Made by a program: the position numbers and the translations under genes. This document shows positions 1 through 10,100 of a stretch of DNA of 21,193 nucleotides, in pieces. Source of the DNA: a virus. The notes below the pieces were generated by a model. It was not told where the DNA came from. It worked only from the letters and a program-made list of their open reading frames with translations, and did no database searches. Each line of letters begins with the position of its first letter. Position 1 is the stretch's first letter. Where the stretch lies: the IMG/VR virus record IMGVR_UViG_3300040816_000194, positions 1-21,193 of that record; one strand, 5' to 3'.

Positions 1-663
1 GTCTGTTATGTTATAACTAAATTCATATATAACATCATTAGTAGCAGTATCTGTTCCAACTAAAATTGTATAAACATTATTGTCTGCTGTTATTACTTGA
101 ATTTCACTACCAAACTTTTCGTTTTGTGCCGGAACTCTACTCATAGAAACTGCACGTAGTCTATAATCTCTAGCACCGACCTTTTGATAAACAAAAATCA
201 TACCTTCTGTTGTATCAGTACCTGTAATATACGGAGTTCTGTCAAAGTCTGCAGGAATATAAGATATTTCTTCAAAATCTTGACTTTCTACAGATATTGT
301 AGAACCATCACCTACAGTGTCTTGTGTTACTTTCCAAAGTTTAGATTCGTATTCTACAACGTCTCCTAAACTGTAAACATTGTTACCGTCATATGTGCCT
401 TTAAAACGAGTTTTTACTCCGCTACTGTTTGGTGCACCTACTACTAAAACATTACCGTCTTCACTTACAGAAAGTACTTCACCAAATGATGGCGATACTG
501 CATAATCATTAATAGGTTTTAATGTTTCTACAAAGACCGGAGTTAAATTTTCACTATTTCTCTGATAATAGTATACTTCACCTTTTTCTATATTTGCTCT
601 AGGGCTGCCTAAGAAAATATTTTGATTGGTCTTATCTGCTGCAATTGATGCACCAAATCTGTC
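1..663 (-). repeat. FG-GAP-like (integrin-type propeller) repeats in the giant protein
   Basis: Three in-frame repeats follow the FG-GAP pattern. DRFGASIAAD..NIFLGSPR...GEVYYYQR begins at residue 2149, FGEVLSVSEDGNVLVVGAPNSSG at 2208, and FGSEIQVITADNNVYTILVGT at 2331. The spacing is 57 residues between the first two and about 124 between the second and third. A chitin-binding-like module of about 50 residues accounts for the extra length. The set runs off the window, so the full blade number is unknown. FG-GAP repeats usually build beta-propellers used for adhesion or ligand binding. Confidence 0.6.
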
Positions 664-3600
664 AATAAAATAATCATCATACTCAAACCAGTTTTCGCTT
701 AGTACAGGTTCTCCGCCTTGTGTGTATGATAAACCTAAACCTCTAGGAATTGCAGCAGATGCTTGATATTTTTTACCTTCAAATATTACAACATCATATT
801 GGTCGTATCCATCAACAGTGTTTAATTCACCTCTATAAACACTAGGATTTTCAAACTCTTTAAACACAGAATGCGGATCTTGATTTTCAAGTAATGCCCA
901 ATTACTATCTCCGATATCATCAAACCAAACTTTATCGCCTGGTAATAAAAAGTCTGTTATAATATCACTATTAAATGTATTTGCATCTTTAATTCTATAG
1001 TTTGTAAATTTAGCTACAAATGCTCTATTAGGAACTATACTTTCTTCAGAAGGTGCAATGTCTGCTTTTATATCAATAATATTATTGTTTACGTTTAATA
1101 CTTTCCATGCTTTGTTAATTGTTTGATCAACTGGAACATTTGCGTCTTCAATTACGCCTCTAATCAAGATATAATCATTTTTAGAAATATCTTTTACTTG
1201 TTTATTTAAAGTTAGAGATAATACACCTTGATTGTTTTCTGCACTTATGATGTTTAAATTAGTTTTACTAGGTTTTAGTACTGCCCAATCATTTATATAA
1301 TTAGCTACCCAAACATACCCAGTTCTAGAAGTATTTCTAAAATCAATAGTAGAAATGTCTTCTATTTCTTTAATAGTAAATTCTACATCTTCATCAGCTA
1401 CATAGCCTGTGGTTTTTAAATATAAATTATAATCATCACGAGTTACAAAAGGCTTATGATCATACCCTTCAGGTTTTGTATAAACCTCATCAGGAATTTG
1501 TTGATATACTAGCTCAGATGTATTATTGTCTTTTGCTGTTACTAGTGATACTGGCTGCGGCTCAAGAATATATTTCTGTTCATCAATTATATATTCAACT
1601 TCTTTAAAGTTACTTACACCGCCATATTGTCCAACTCTTATAGCCCATTCTTCATAAAATTTTAAACTATCTTCGCCTGCTGCACTTATACTTTCAAATA
1701 ACTTAGTTAAACTATTAAGGGTACCCTTTTCGCGAATCATACCTTGATAGAATTTATACTGACTTACTTCGTCGTTAATAATATTTTCAAGATACTGACG
1801 TTTTTGATATCCTACTAAATGTTGAGCTAGACGTTGCTGTTCACTGTCAAAATTGTCACTTTCAAGATCATAAAAGTCTCCAAACTGTGCAACTTTGTAA
1901 TCAAAGTTTGGTAAAAGACTAGCTTCTGGTTTTGCTGAAAGTCTTGCCCATTGTGTTGTATCAAAAGATTGTGATCCAGAAATATTAAATTTAGCAGAAT
2001 AATAAAACTCTTTAAATTTAACAGTGTCACCTATGTTATAATCAGTAAAAGGTTCCCACTTTTTAATTATTACATTATCGTATATAAATCCTGGAACATT
2101 AAAATCGCCTGACCATTCGTCAGTTCTATAACCTAGAACACGAATACGTTCTTGTCTATATCCCATTTCAGGAGAATATATAACATCTTTAAATTTAGTC
2201 TCATTGTCAAAAATAACAACGTGTTCTTTTTGTACAGGATATAGTTTTGCGAAATATATACCTTCACTTGTGTTTACTGTTTTTAAAGTAAATTTGTTGT
2301 TTTTATTTCTAACAGTTTTGACATTAGTACTGTCTAAAGGTCTTCCGTCTGCTTTTAGAATACTATATCCATAAAATGGATTTAAAATATTATCTATAAC
2401 TGCATATTCTTGTTTAACAACTAAGCTGTTTGCAGCTGGACTTAGTGTTAAGACACTGTTATCGTCCCAATTTTGTGTGGTCCAGAATAAAAACTCTTTT
2501 ACACTTAGCTTCCAGTTTTCAATTTCTAAATTTTCAGAACTAAATGCATCAAATTCAAATCCTTGAGCTTTTAAATAATATTCGTATCCTAATAAGAAAT
2601 CGACAACTTCTTGCACAGTAGCAAAAAGAGTTCCATAAGGTACAACTAAAATTTCATTTCTAAACTTTCTTCTAATAGTTGCCCTTGCACCACCAACTTC
2701 TGGCAGTGCTGGAATTTTTTGCCAATCATCGCTATTAAAACTATTAGACGAATTTTTATTTAAAGACTTGTAAAAAGAGTTTTGATAAGATACATATTCT
2801 CCTTGAGCATATTCAACTCCTGAATTCCAATTTGAAAAGTCAGTAGTTACTCCACCAACTACTATACCTTTATCATCAATAGACTCGAGATAGTCATTAA
2901 TATAAAAATTAGTATTTTCTTTATTGTATCCTTTTACAACAAATCCATTAGCTTTCTTTTCAATTATTACACCGCTATAAACAAGTTCATTTGTAGGTGA
3001 GCTTGAATTTAATATAATATTAAAGTTTTCTTCTGGAACAAAAACATTTCCTTGATTTAGTGGTGTTCTGCTATCAAGAATCAATCTAAAGTTTTCTTTA
3101 CTTGTAAATCCTGCAATTTTAGAACCGATTCTATTTGTTATGCTTGAAAGCCTAGAAGCATACGACTCAAAAATATTTTTATTTTTACTTGTTAGATAAT
3201 TCTGAACATAGTTTACAATACCAGCTGTAAATTTCTTTTCGGTGTCTCCGCTTACGTTCGGAAATACTATTTTATCTAAAGTTATTCTTTGGTTCTCATT
3301 TTCATAAACAATTTGGTCTATTTTATTAACTTTTTGTCTACTTCTGTCAAACGAACTTGAAAATACGTGATGAGGTTGATTTACCATATATGCTAATAAT
3401 ATTGAAAACGCATACTCAGAACTTTTCCTCCATGCATTTTCTACAGGTGATATATCACCAAATTTATAATCATTATCAGCTAAATTAATATCAAAGTTTT
3501 TAATTAGTCCTGCTGCAATAGGATCTTTAAGATTGCCCTGACCATCGACTGGCAATTTATTAATTAAAAACGGTTTTGCACGTTTTTTATTTGTAATTAA

Positions 3601-6600
3601 TCTAGCATTAGGATTTCTAATTATACCTGCTGACAAATCTTCCCAAAGTAACTTATTTTCTGAAGTGTACGGAGCAGGACCGTATTGATCTTCCCACCAC
3701 AAAGGTTTGATAGTAAATCCTAGCATTTCCCATGGATGCGTATTTGGTCTGTCAGTTTCATATACATATTTGTATATTCCTCTCCAGAACCCCGGACTTG
3801 ATTCACCATTGAATAAAAGACTAAAGCTATAATTAAACGTAAAAGGATTATTTGCGTTAAAATAGATGTTTTCTTGAGGATTTTCTAATCCAGCAAGAGA
3901 TACCCATTGTCCATAGTCTGTAGAAAGCGAAAGATTTGCAGAACCAATTGTAAATTCTGTTTTTCTTTGTAAAGTTGATTGGAAATCATCATAGTCTAAA
4001 AGTCTAGTATTATATTCTACTTTGATGTTATTAAAAATTCTTTTTTCTAATTCAAGAATAATATTATCTCTATAATCATCATAAGCACGTATTAAACTAC
4101 CATCGTGTCCTTGTATAAAATTAACAGCTTCTGGGTAAGATTTATCCTGGACTATCATAGGTTCAAATTTTGGATATAAACCAAACTTTGTCGGGGTCGG
4201 AGGAACAAAATTACCGTTAGTAGTTTCATACTCAAATATTTTTAATACAGAGTTAGGCGAATCTATATTTTGTAAAATTATAAATTCGTCTTGGATAATG
4301 TAATCTTTTTCAATTAATAATAAGTTATCGTCTAGATAAACTAATAACGCTTTGTCTGAAACTGTATTAATGTCAAAGTCTAGATAAAAAGGATATGTGT
4401 TTAACCCTCTTTCTAGTACATATTCATAAGTTTTGAATCCTTTATACGGTACCATATCACTAAAGTAGAATGGCATTGCATTATTTTTATTAAGATTAAG
4501 TTCTTTTAAGGCATTATCAACATGCTCTTTAATTTTACCATTAAAAGGTAAATCGGTAATTGTTTTTATAAAGTTGCGTTTAAATTTTGAATATTCATTT
4601 TTAGCAAATCTAATTGCTTTTATAGCATTTGCATCAGCATCTAATAAGTGATATGATGCAAGATTAAAAGGACTGCTATGCTGAATTACTTTCTTACCGT
4701 AAACAGTTGCATCTTGTAAATCTCTCAAATTAGATTTGCCCGGAAATACTCCGTTAAAATCTGGGTGTTCTTCTGCAATAGATAGTACATGGTCAATAAC
4801 TTCGCCATAACTAAATTCTGGTAACGAATTATTTGCAGGATTTCTTTCTAAATTAGATGCAATCTCATAATAGCCTTTATCTGTTTTTTGAGCAGATGAT
4901 CTTGCTTTAATTAAAATTTTATCATCAACACTTAGACTGTTAAACTGTATATATAGTTTTCCTTGTTCTGAAATTGTAATATAATCTTTATTTTCAAATA
5001 CTAAAGAATTATTTTTATAAATTACTAGTTTTAAGTCATCTAATAGTGCAGCGTTTTCAAAAACATCTACTTCAAATAGATCTTCAACTCTTTCTGCATA
5101 ATACTGTCTAATCACAAAAGAAGGATTTGTAACTTTAGATTTTTGCCAAGCATTTTGTAACTTATAATTTCCGTTTCTATCATATACACGAACAAAACAA
5201 TCTTTACTATCAACTGTTGCAGAAAGGGTATCAATTGTATATGTATACGTTTCTGTTAGATAATTAAAATCGAAAAGTATATCACCTGTATTTTCTATAG
5301 TTTGATACTTTAGCGGAAATCCTAAATCTTCATCATTTGCTCCGGAGCCAACTGCATATGAAAATATATTGTTGCCTTCGAAGTTAGTTGATCCATAAAC
5401 AATGTCATCTGACAAGCTAACATCATTGGCGTCAAATAAATCAAAATGAGGTGCTTGATTTATAGTATTTTTTCTTTGTGCTGGATTCCATTGATTACCG
5501 TCATAAAACCACATAACACCTTGGTTTTCTGTACCCTGTTTAACTAGAACTGTTTCATTTTCTATAGGCTCAGCATCTGTTTCTTCTACAAGTGATATTT
5601 GATTTTGATTTCTAAAATCAATAAAAGTTACACGATATATTTTTCCGTATACTCTGCTGTCTGTATCAGCAGTAAATAACACTCTCATACCTTCGACTAG
5701 ATCAACACCGTCAATATTATAACCTTGAGATCCTTCAATAATACTAAAAACATCAGTTGTAAATGTGTCAATAACAGTAACAGGTGTTTTTTGTTTTGTT
5801 CCAAAGTTAAATAATTTTAATCCAGAAGTAAATTCAATAATAGGTTTAAATGCTCTAGCAGATTGGTCTATTTCTAACTCAGTACCATTAATTTTTGCAG
5901 TTTTTTCTAAAACATCAATATGGAACCAACGATTATATCTACTCCAAGGAGATCTATCAACTGCCGATCTACAGATTAAAATATAATCTTTAGAACCAGC
6001 AAATGATGCTTGATTTCCAAAAGGAATAGTATCAAAACCTACTTCATCAAACGGTACTTGAGTTGATTGGGTATACGTTGCAGGTATTTCTAAGTCGTCA
6101 CTTGATACTAATTCAATTTTGTTTCCGACTCCTTCTACATACCAAAAACCTTCACTATACTTTTCAGGATTTGTTCTTCCTAAAAATTCTATCTTCATAC
6201 CGTTAGATAATTTTTCACCATTAGATAGCGTGTATTCTTTTTTACCAATAATTTCATTTTCTACATCAATGGAAGAATTTTCTTCTATTGGTAATACATT
6301 AATTTGGCCACCTTGATTTAAATCATTACCGTTAACATAGTAAAGCGTTTCGGGTGTTTGTTCGTCAATTATAACAGTTATAACGCCCTGTTCAGCACCA
6401 TTATTTGTAACTTTGTCATATCTATAAGTTTGACCTTCTCTTTTTTCTACTTGAAAGAAAAGAGGTGCATCCGGAGTATCTACTTCAAACTTATAGATTT
6501 GTCCTCTATAAAGATTAATTGTAGGATTTCTAGTAAGTCCGTTAGGATTAAAAATATAAGGTTGGTTATCTATTTCGTCTGCTAGTTCTACTGTATACGT

Positions 6601-7107
6601 ACTTTCTAATAAATCTTGCTGGCCAAAAATACTAATAGCATCTGGGCCATTTGGCAACCAATAATATTCTCTAAAGTTTACAAATTTATCCCAGTCAATA
6701 TTAGGATTCCAAGAATAGGTTTCTTGTTGATTTAATAAACCGTAATTACTAGTTGTACTATTAAAAATTTTAATTTGATTTAGATAATCATTATAATCTT
6801 TATAATAAGTAACATTTTCTAAATCGTCAATAATAACACTTGCAGGTTCAAGTTGATAATTTTTTCTTTGGTTCGAAATATCACCAAGATAGCTATCAGT
6901 TTTTTTGCTACTTTTTGCAGTTTCTCTACCTAAGTATGAATTAATTTTTTCAACAGCACCGTTTTGTATAAACTGATCTAATGTTGCATTTATAAATTTT
7001 TCATTTGATTCTGTTCTAAAAAATCTAGGTAAAAAAGGAGTTGCTTCTTTCTTTTGCTCACTAGCACCCGGCAATGCTTTTTCGTTTTGATTTTTATCGT
7101 AAGCCAT
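1..7107 (-). CDS. Giant baseplate/tail structural protein, position of gp7 (3' end missing)
   Basis: An uninterrupted frame of 2369 codons runs from an ATG at 7107 to base 1, where it is still open; I checked every in-frame codon for stops. It starts 2 nt after the gp6 stop, with GGAGGAAG upstream. The N-terminus (about residues 20-150: PFLPRFFRTESNEKF, TLDQFIQNGAVEKINSYLG, W-rich IDWDKFVNFREYYWL) matches what I remember of a giant structural protein family in marine T4-like phages. A helical stretch near 1740-1800 (MIREKGTLNSLTKLFESI) resembles the FYSTKGIEASYKFLF segment of T4 gp7. Four chitin-binding-like modules lie at about 1425-1465, 1682-1722, 2090-2142 and 2234-2282, and FG-GAP-like repeats from 2149 onwards. 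T4 gp7 is about 1030 aa, so this is more than twice as long. The position after gp6 suggests a wedge-attached peripheral baseplate or adhesin role; the exact function is inferred. Structural late protein: high confidence; gp7 equivalence: tentative. Confidence 0.8.
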   Translation of the reverse strand, partial: MAYDKNQNEKALPGASEQKKEATPFLPRFFRTESNEKFINATLDQFIQNGAVEKINSYLGRETAKSSKKTDSYLGDISNQRKNYQLEPASVIIDDLENVTYYKDYNDYLNQIKIFNSTTSNYGLLNQQETYSWNPNIDWDKFVNFREYYWLPNGPDAISIFGQQDLLESTYTVELADEIDNQPYIFNPNGLTRNPTINLYRGQIYKFEVDTPDAPLFFQVEKREGQTYRYDKVTNNGAEQGVITVIIDEQTPETLYYVNGNDLNQGGQINVLPIEENSSIDVENEIIGKKEYTLSNGEKLSNGMKIEFLGRTNPEKYSEGFWYVEGVGNKIELVSSDDLEIPATYTQSTQVPFDEVGFDTIPFGNQASFAGSKDYILICRSAVDRSPWSRYNRWFHIDVLEKTAKINGTELEIDQSARAFKPIIEFTSGLKLFNFGTKQKTPVTVIDTFTTDVFSIIEGSQGYNIDGVDLVEGMRVLFTADTDSRVYGKIYRVTFIDFRNQNQISLVEETDAEPIENETVLVKQGTENQGVMWFYDGNQWNPAQRKNTINQAPHFDLFDANDVSLSDDIVYGSTNFEGNNIFSYAVGSGANDEDLGFPLKYQTIENTGDILFDFNYLTETYTYTIDTLSATVDSKDCFVRVYDRNGNYKLQNAWQKSKVTNPSFVIRQYYAERVEDLFEVDVFENAALLDDLKLVIYKNNSLVFENKDYITISEQGKLYIQFNSLSVDDKILIKARSSAQKTDKGYYEIASNLERNPANNSLPEFSYGEVIDHVLSIAEEHPDFNGVFPGKSNLRDLQDATVYGKKVIQHSSPFNLASYHLLDADANAIKAIRFAKNEYSKFKRNFIKTITDLPFNGKIKEHVDNALKELNLNKNNAMPFYFSDMVPYKGFKTYEYVLERGLNTYPFYLDFDINTVSDKALLVYLDDNLLLIEKDYIIQDEFIILQNIDSPNSVLKIFEYETTNGNFVPPTPTKFGLYPKFEPMIVQDKSYPEAVNFIQGHDGSLIRAYDDYRDNIILELEKRIFNNIKVEYNTRLLDYDDFQSTLQRKTEFTIGSANLSLSTDYGQWVSLAGLENPQENIYFNANNPFTFNYSFSLLFNGESSPGFWRGIYKYVYETDRPNTHPWEMLGFTIKPLWWEDQYGPAPYTSENKLLWEDLSAGIIRNPNARLITNKKRAKPFLINKLPVDGQGNLKDPIAAGLIKNFDINLADNDYKFGDISPVENAWRKSSEYAFSILLAYMVNQPHHVFSSSFDRSRQKVNKIDQIVYENENQRITLDKIVFPNVSGDTEKKFTAGIVNYVQNYLTSKNKNIFESYASRLSSITNRIGSKIAGFTSKENFRLILDSRTPLNQGNVFVPEENFNIILNSSSPTNELVYSGVIIEKKANGFVVKGYNKENTNFYINDYLESIDDKGIVVGGVTTDFSNWNSGVEYAQGEYVSYQNSFYKSLNKNSSNSFNSDDWQKIPALPEVGGARATIRRKFRNEILVVPYGTLFATVQEVVDFLLGYEYYLKAQGFEFDAFSSENLEIENWKLSVKEFLFWTTQNWDDNSVLTLSPAANSLVVKQEYAVIDNILNPFYGYSILKADGRPLDSTNVKTVRNKNNKFTLKTVNTSEGIYFAKLYPVQKEHVVIFDNETKFKDVIYSPEMGYRQERIRVLGYRTDEWSGDFNVPGFIYDNVIIKKWEPFTDYNIGDTVKFKEFYYSAKFNISGSQSFDTTQWARLSAKPEASLLPNFDYKVAQFGDFYDLESDNFDSEQQRLAQHLVGYQKRQYLENIINDEVSQYKFYQGMIREKGTLNSLTKLFESISAAGEDSLKFYEEWAIRVGQYGGVSNFKEVEYIIDEQKYILEPQPVSLVTAKDNNTSELVYQQIPDEVYTKPEGYDHKPFVTRDDYNLYLKTTGYVADEDVEFTIKEIEDISTIDFRNTSRTGYVWVANYINDWAVLKPSKTNLNIISAENNQGVLSLTLNKQVKDISKNDYILIRGVIEDANVPVDQTINKAWKVLNVNNNIIDIKADIAPSEESIVPNRAFVAKFTNYRIKDANTFNSDIITDFLLPGDKVWFDDIGDSNWALLENQDPHSVFKEFENPSVYRGELNTVDGYDQYDVVIFEGKKYQASAAIPRGLGLSYTQGGEPVLSENWFEYDDYFIDRFGASIAADKTNQNIFLGSPRANIEKGEVYYYQRNSENLTPVFVETLKPINDYAVSPSFGEVLSVSEDGNVLVVGAPNSSGVKTRFKGTYDGNNVYSLGDVVEYESKLWKVTQDTVGDGSTISVESQDFEEISYIPADFDRTPYITGTDTTEGMIFVYQKVGARDYRLRAVSMSRVPAQNEKFGSEIQVITADNNVYTILVGTDTATNDVIYEFSYNITD
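262..408 (-). repeat. CBM5/12-like module 4, inserted between FG-GAP repeats
   Basis: Residues about 2234-2282 read RFKGTYDGNNVYSLGDVVEYESKLWKVTQ in two overlapping parts: the Y..GDVV.Y..KLW.V core is clear, but the closing position is a phenylalanine instead of tryptophan. It sits between the second and third FG-GAP-like repeats, as if inserted into a propeller. Confidence 0.45.
682..840 (-). repeat. CBM5/12-like module 3 in the giant protein
   Basis: Residues about 2090-2142 contain YDQYDVVIFEGKKYQAS followed by P...W2140, directly ahead of the first FG-GAP-like repeat. It has a longer loop before the closing tryptophan than modules 1 and 2, so this is a weaker match. Confidence 0.4.
1936..2064 (-). 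repeat. CBM5/12 (ChtBD3)-like module 2 in the giant protein
   Basis: Residues about 1682-1724 repeat the same pattern: W1684, then YNIGDTVKFKEFYYSAK, then W1720. The first-to-last tryptophan spacing (36) is almost the same as in module 1 (35), which supports a shared fold. Confidence 0.5.
2710..2841 (-). repeat. CBM5/12 (ChtBD3)-like module 1 in the giant protein
   Basis: Residues about 1423-1466 have the W...Y..G..V.Y.N.FY....N......W pattern of small chitin/carbohydrate-binding modules, with the bracketing tryptophans at 1427 and 1462. Such modules bind polysaccharide through exposed aromatics. Pattern recognition only. Confidence 0.5.
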
Positions 7108-7109
7108 TA

Positions 7110-10100
7110 TTAATAACTTCCTCCACTACTAATACCTGTATTACTACTTGAATTCACTTCTATGTTTCCTTCAGCTCTTAACTGGCTTGCTGTATTACTT
7201 GTTATAATATCAATATCATTAACTGTTGCGCCACTTATTAGTATTTCGTCATTTTCAGATTTTACTTCGAACATACTTCCGAAAAACTGTTTTTTATCAA
7301 CAGGTACTAGTACTACACTTAGTACTTGTGGAGTCATATTTGATATAATATAAGTTGCCATTTCTTGGAAATAAAACGTATCTCCAAAATCCCAATTATC
7401 TAAACTAAAAAACAAGTTTATGTAGTTTATTACTTGACTTTTAATCTGATTATCATTAATAGGTATATCAGGATTTTTAACAACTTTAATTCTTGCTTGT
7501 AAAGTAGGTTCTGCCTTTTCTCCAAACAAAACTTTATACTTTACTGGATGATAAATTACTTCATCGCTTATACTTTTAATTTTGTTAATTTCTCCTGAAA
7601 AGTTAAGATATAATTGATCAGAACTTAAAGGTAGCGGTTTAGTTCCATTTGTTTCTGACAGATACTGTCTAAACGAAGTGTCGTAGTCTCTAGTTAGCAA
7701 GTACGTATCGATTAAGTTACTAACACTAGGATCAATTCTAGTAGTCTGATCTGCTGTATGATTATATTGAAATTTAAGACCAGACCTGCCAATATATGCT
7801 CTGTAATCGTTAATAATTGTAAATTTACCTGTTAACGCTTCGTATATTTTAAATAAATCAACATTTGCAAAATAAAACTTATCGCCATCAACATGTTTTG
7901 TTAAATTTAAACTAGCTTCTTCTTGGTTACTATAAATTGTAATATTTTCATCAGCTGCATTAACAAAAGAGTAGTCTTCTGTATTATCAATTGTTTGAAT
8001 TCTTTTTTGTATAATAAACTTTTCATTAGAATTAACAGTAGGCTCAACTATATGATCGAATAAATCAGGATCATCAATTACTCCGTCATTGTCACTGTCA
8101 AAAAATCCAATTTTAAGTTTTCTACTATCAATATAACCTGAAGAGTTTTTATAACAATCTTCTATTTGCCATTGCCAGTCTACTGTAAATGGAATAGTAT
8201 TATCAGGCTGATTATTAATGTTTAAAACTTTTATACTATCCGATAAAAAGTTTCCTGTTTTAGTATCAAATACTTTATTTTTATTTTCAAAATAAAATCT
8301 AACTTGATCTTCACTTTCAAATACATATTCTAAAAGTCTGTTTGTGATAGTGTAATTAATACCGTCTGTTTCAAAAACAATAAACCAACTGGAGTCTTGA
8401 TTTGTATTAGTAGTATCGCCTGCTTTACCTAAACTAAAAGAATCAATAACATTGAGATTTTCTCCTAAAATAATTTTCCATGATCTATCTACAAAATCAT
8501 ATCTTAAACCAAATGTTTTATTAGCAAACATTAGGTCAATTATTTTAGTAAGAACATCATCAGTTAATGCTGTAGTAAACTTCGGTCTAATTTCTGAAAT
8601 GGTACTATTAGAAGGGATACTATCGTTAATGACTATAGGGCCGTCACCATTTTCTAGTATTCCAGTACCAAATGCTGTGCCGTCATTTTCTACTGAAATA
8701 ATTCTAACCCATTTATATGAAGATGATCCTAACATAACAGGATTACCTTCCATTATTTGTCCTCCCATAAAATGATACCCTTCTGGAGGAATAAACTTTA
8801 CTAATGCACCTGATTCTAAGTATCTTAAATTACTACTAGTAAAAGTACCTACAGGTGATATTAAATCGTCCTGATCCGTAAAATATCCAGTAACTTGATT
8901 TGTATTATCTGTTACCGTAGTCCATACCCTGTCTTCTGTAATTAAAATTTTACTATAATTTTTATAATAAAAACTTCTAGTTCTAGGATCTTTAATTATA
9001 GGAGTAATTGTATTGTATAATAAGTTTTCAATATCAGTTCTTGTATTAAATGTAAATGTTCTTTTTTCTTCAATTTCTTGTCTGTATATTATTCCGTCAT
9101 CTGCAAATATGTTTGTATTTGAATATTTTCCTGTACTATCTCTTAAGTCAAAATAACGACTAATTCCGCTAGCATTTCTATTAACACTCTTTACTTTTAC
9201 AATTTGTTGATTAGTAGCTAGTGGACCAATATTGTAATCTTCAGCTGTAATTAATCTATTTTGTGTATAATATGTTGCAGGAGCATTTCTTTTAATACTT
9301 TCGTTACTTTCTGTTGTAGTAGCATTTGAAACAACATACTGAAGTGCTAAAGTAATAGATAAATTGTGAATACTACCTTGTGCATTTACATAAGGTATTA
9401 CAAGATTTACATTTGTAATTTCTCTCGGAAGTATTTGGAAATTTCTATTAGCACTAGATCGATAATAAACTTTAAATTGACCTTTGGGAAGATTGCCAAA
9501 TACTCCATCGCCAAATGCAATGTCAATTCTATCATCAGCTTTTGTTAAAACATTAAAAATATTTCTATTTCCGTTGTTTAAAGAATTATAAACAACGTTG
9601 TTACCTTGCAAGCTATCAACTTTATTCCAAAGTGTAGTTTCAATTCCATTAGAATCCAAGCTGTATAACCAAACATCGCTATTGTTGATATTTGTTGCAT
9701 TAATATTTACAATTTGATTAGTGCTAGGATTTGAAATTACAAAATTACCATTTTGTAAAGTACCTTGTCTAAAGTGACAGAAAAACCCTGTGTTAGTGCT
9801 TGCAGCGCCTTTGCCATCATCTCTGTATAACAAACTCAATGCGTTCCCTACAAATGGCGGTTCTTCTTGAATAGAACCTTGATTTAAGTAACAACTTGTA
9901 ACTTCAAACTGTGTGCTTGCGCCACTTATAGGTTTAGTAAATCCGTATACAGGAACATCGTTGTTTATTCCTGCAAATTTATAAAGCTCAGTTGGTATTC
10001 CGTCTACACTTTCAAAACTTGCTGGATTTCCAAATTTGTTATTTGCTGTAAAAGCACTATTAATAATCTTTATAAACTGTTCAAACCAGTCGTCATTTGA

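Noticed and set aside
6990-6998. TATAAATG-like late promoter matches inside genes (for example opposite catttata)
   Set aside because: One-off matches are common in AT-rich coding sequence, and these are not placed ahead of a gene start.
1-7107. Possible frameshift or split in the giant gene
   Set aside because: Reading every codon in the frame shows no stop from 7107 to 1, so no frameshift needs to be invoked.
8452-8775. A 107-aa plus-strand frame opposite gp6
   Set aside because: Entirely within the well-supported gp6 frame, no recognisable domain; a shadow.
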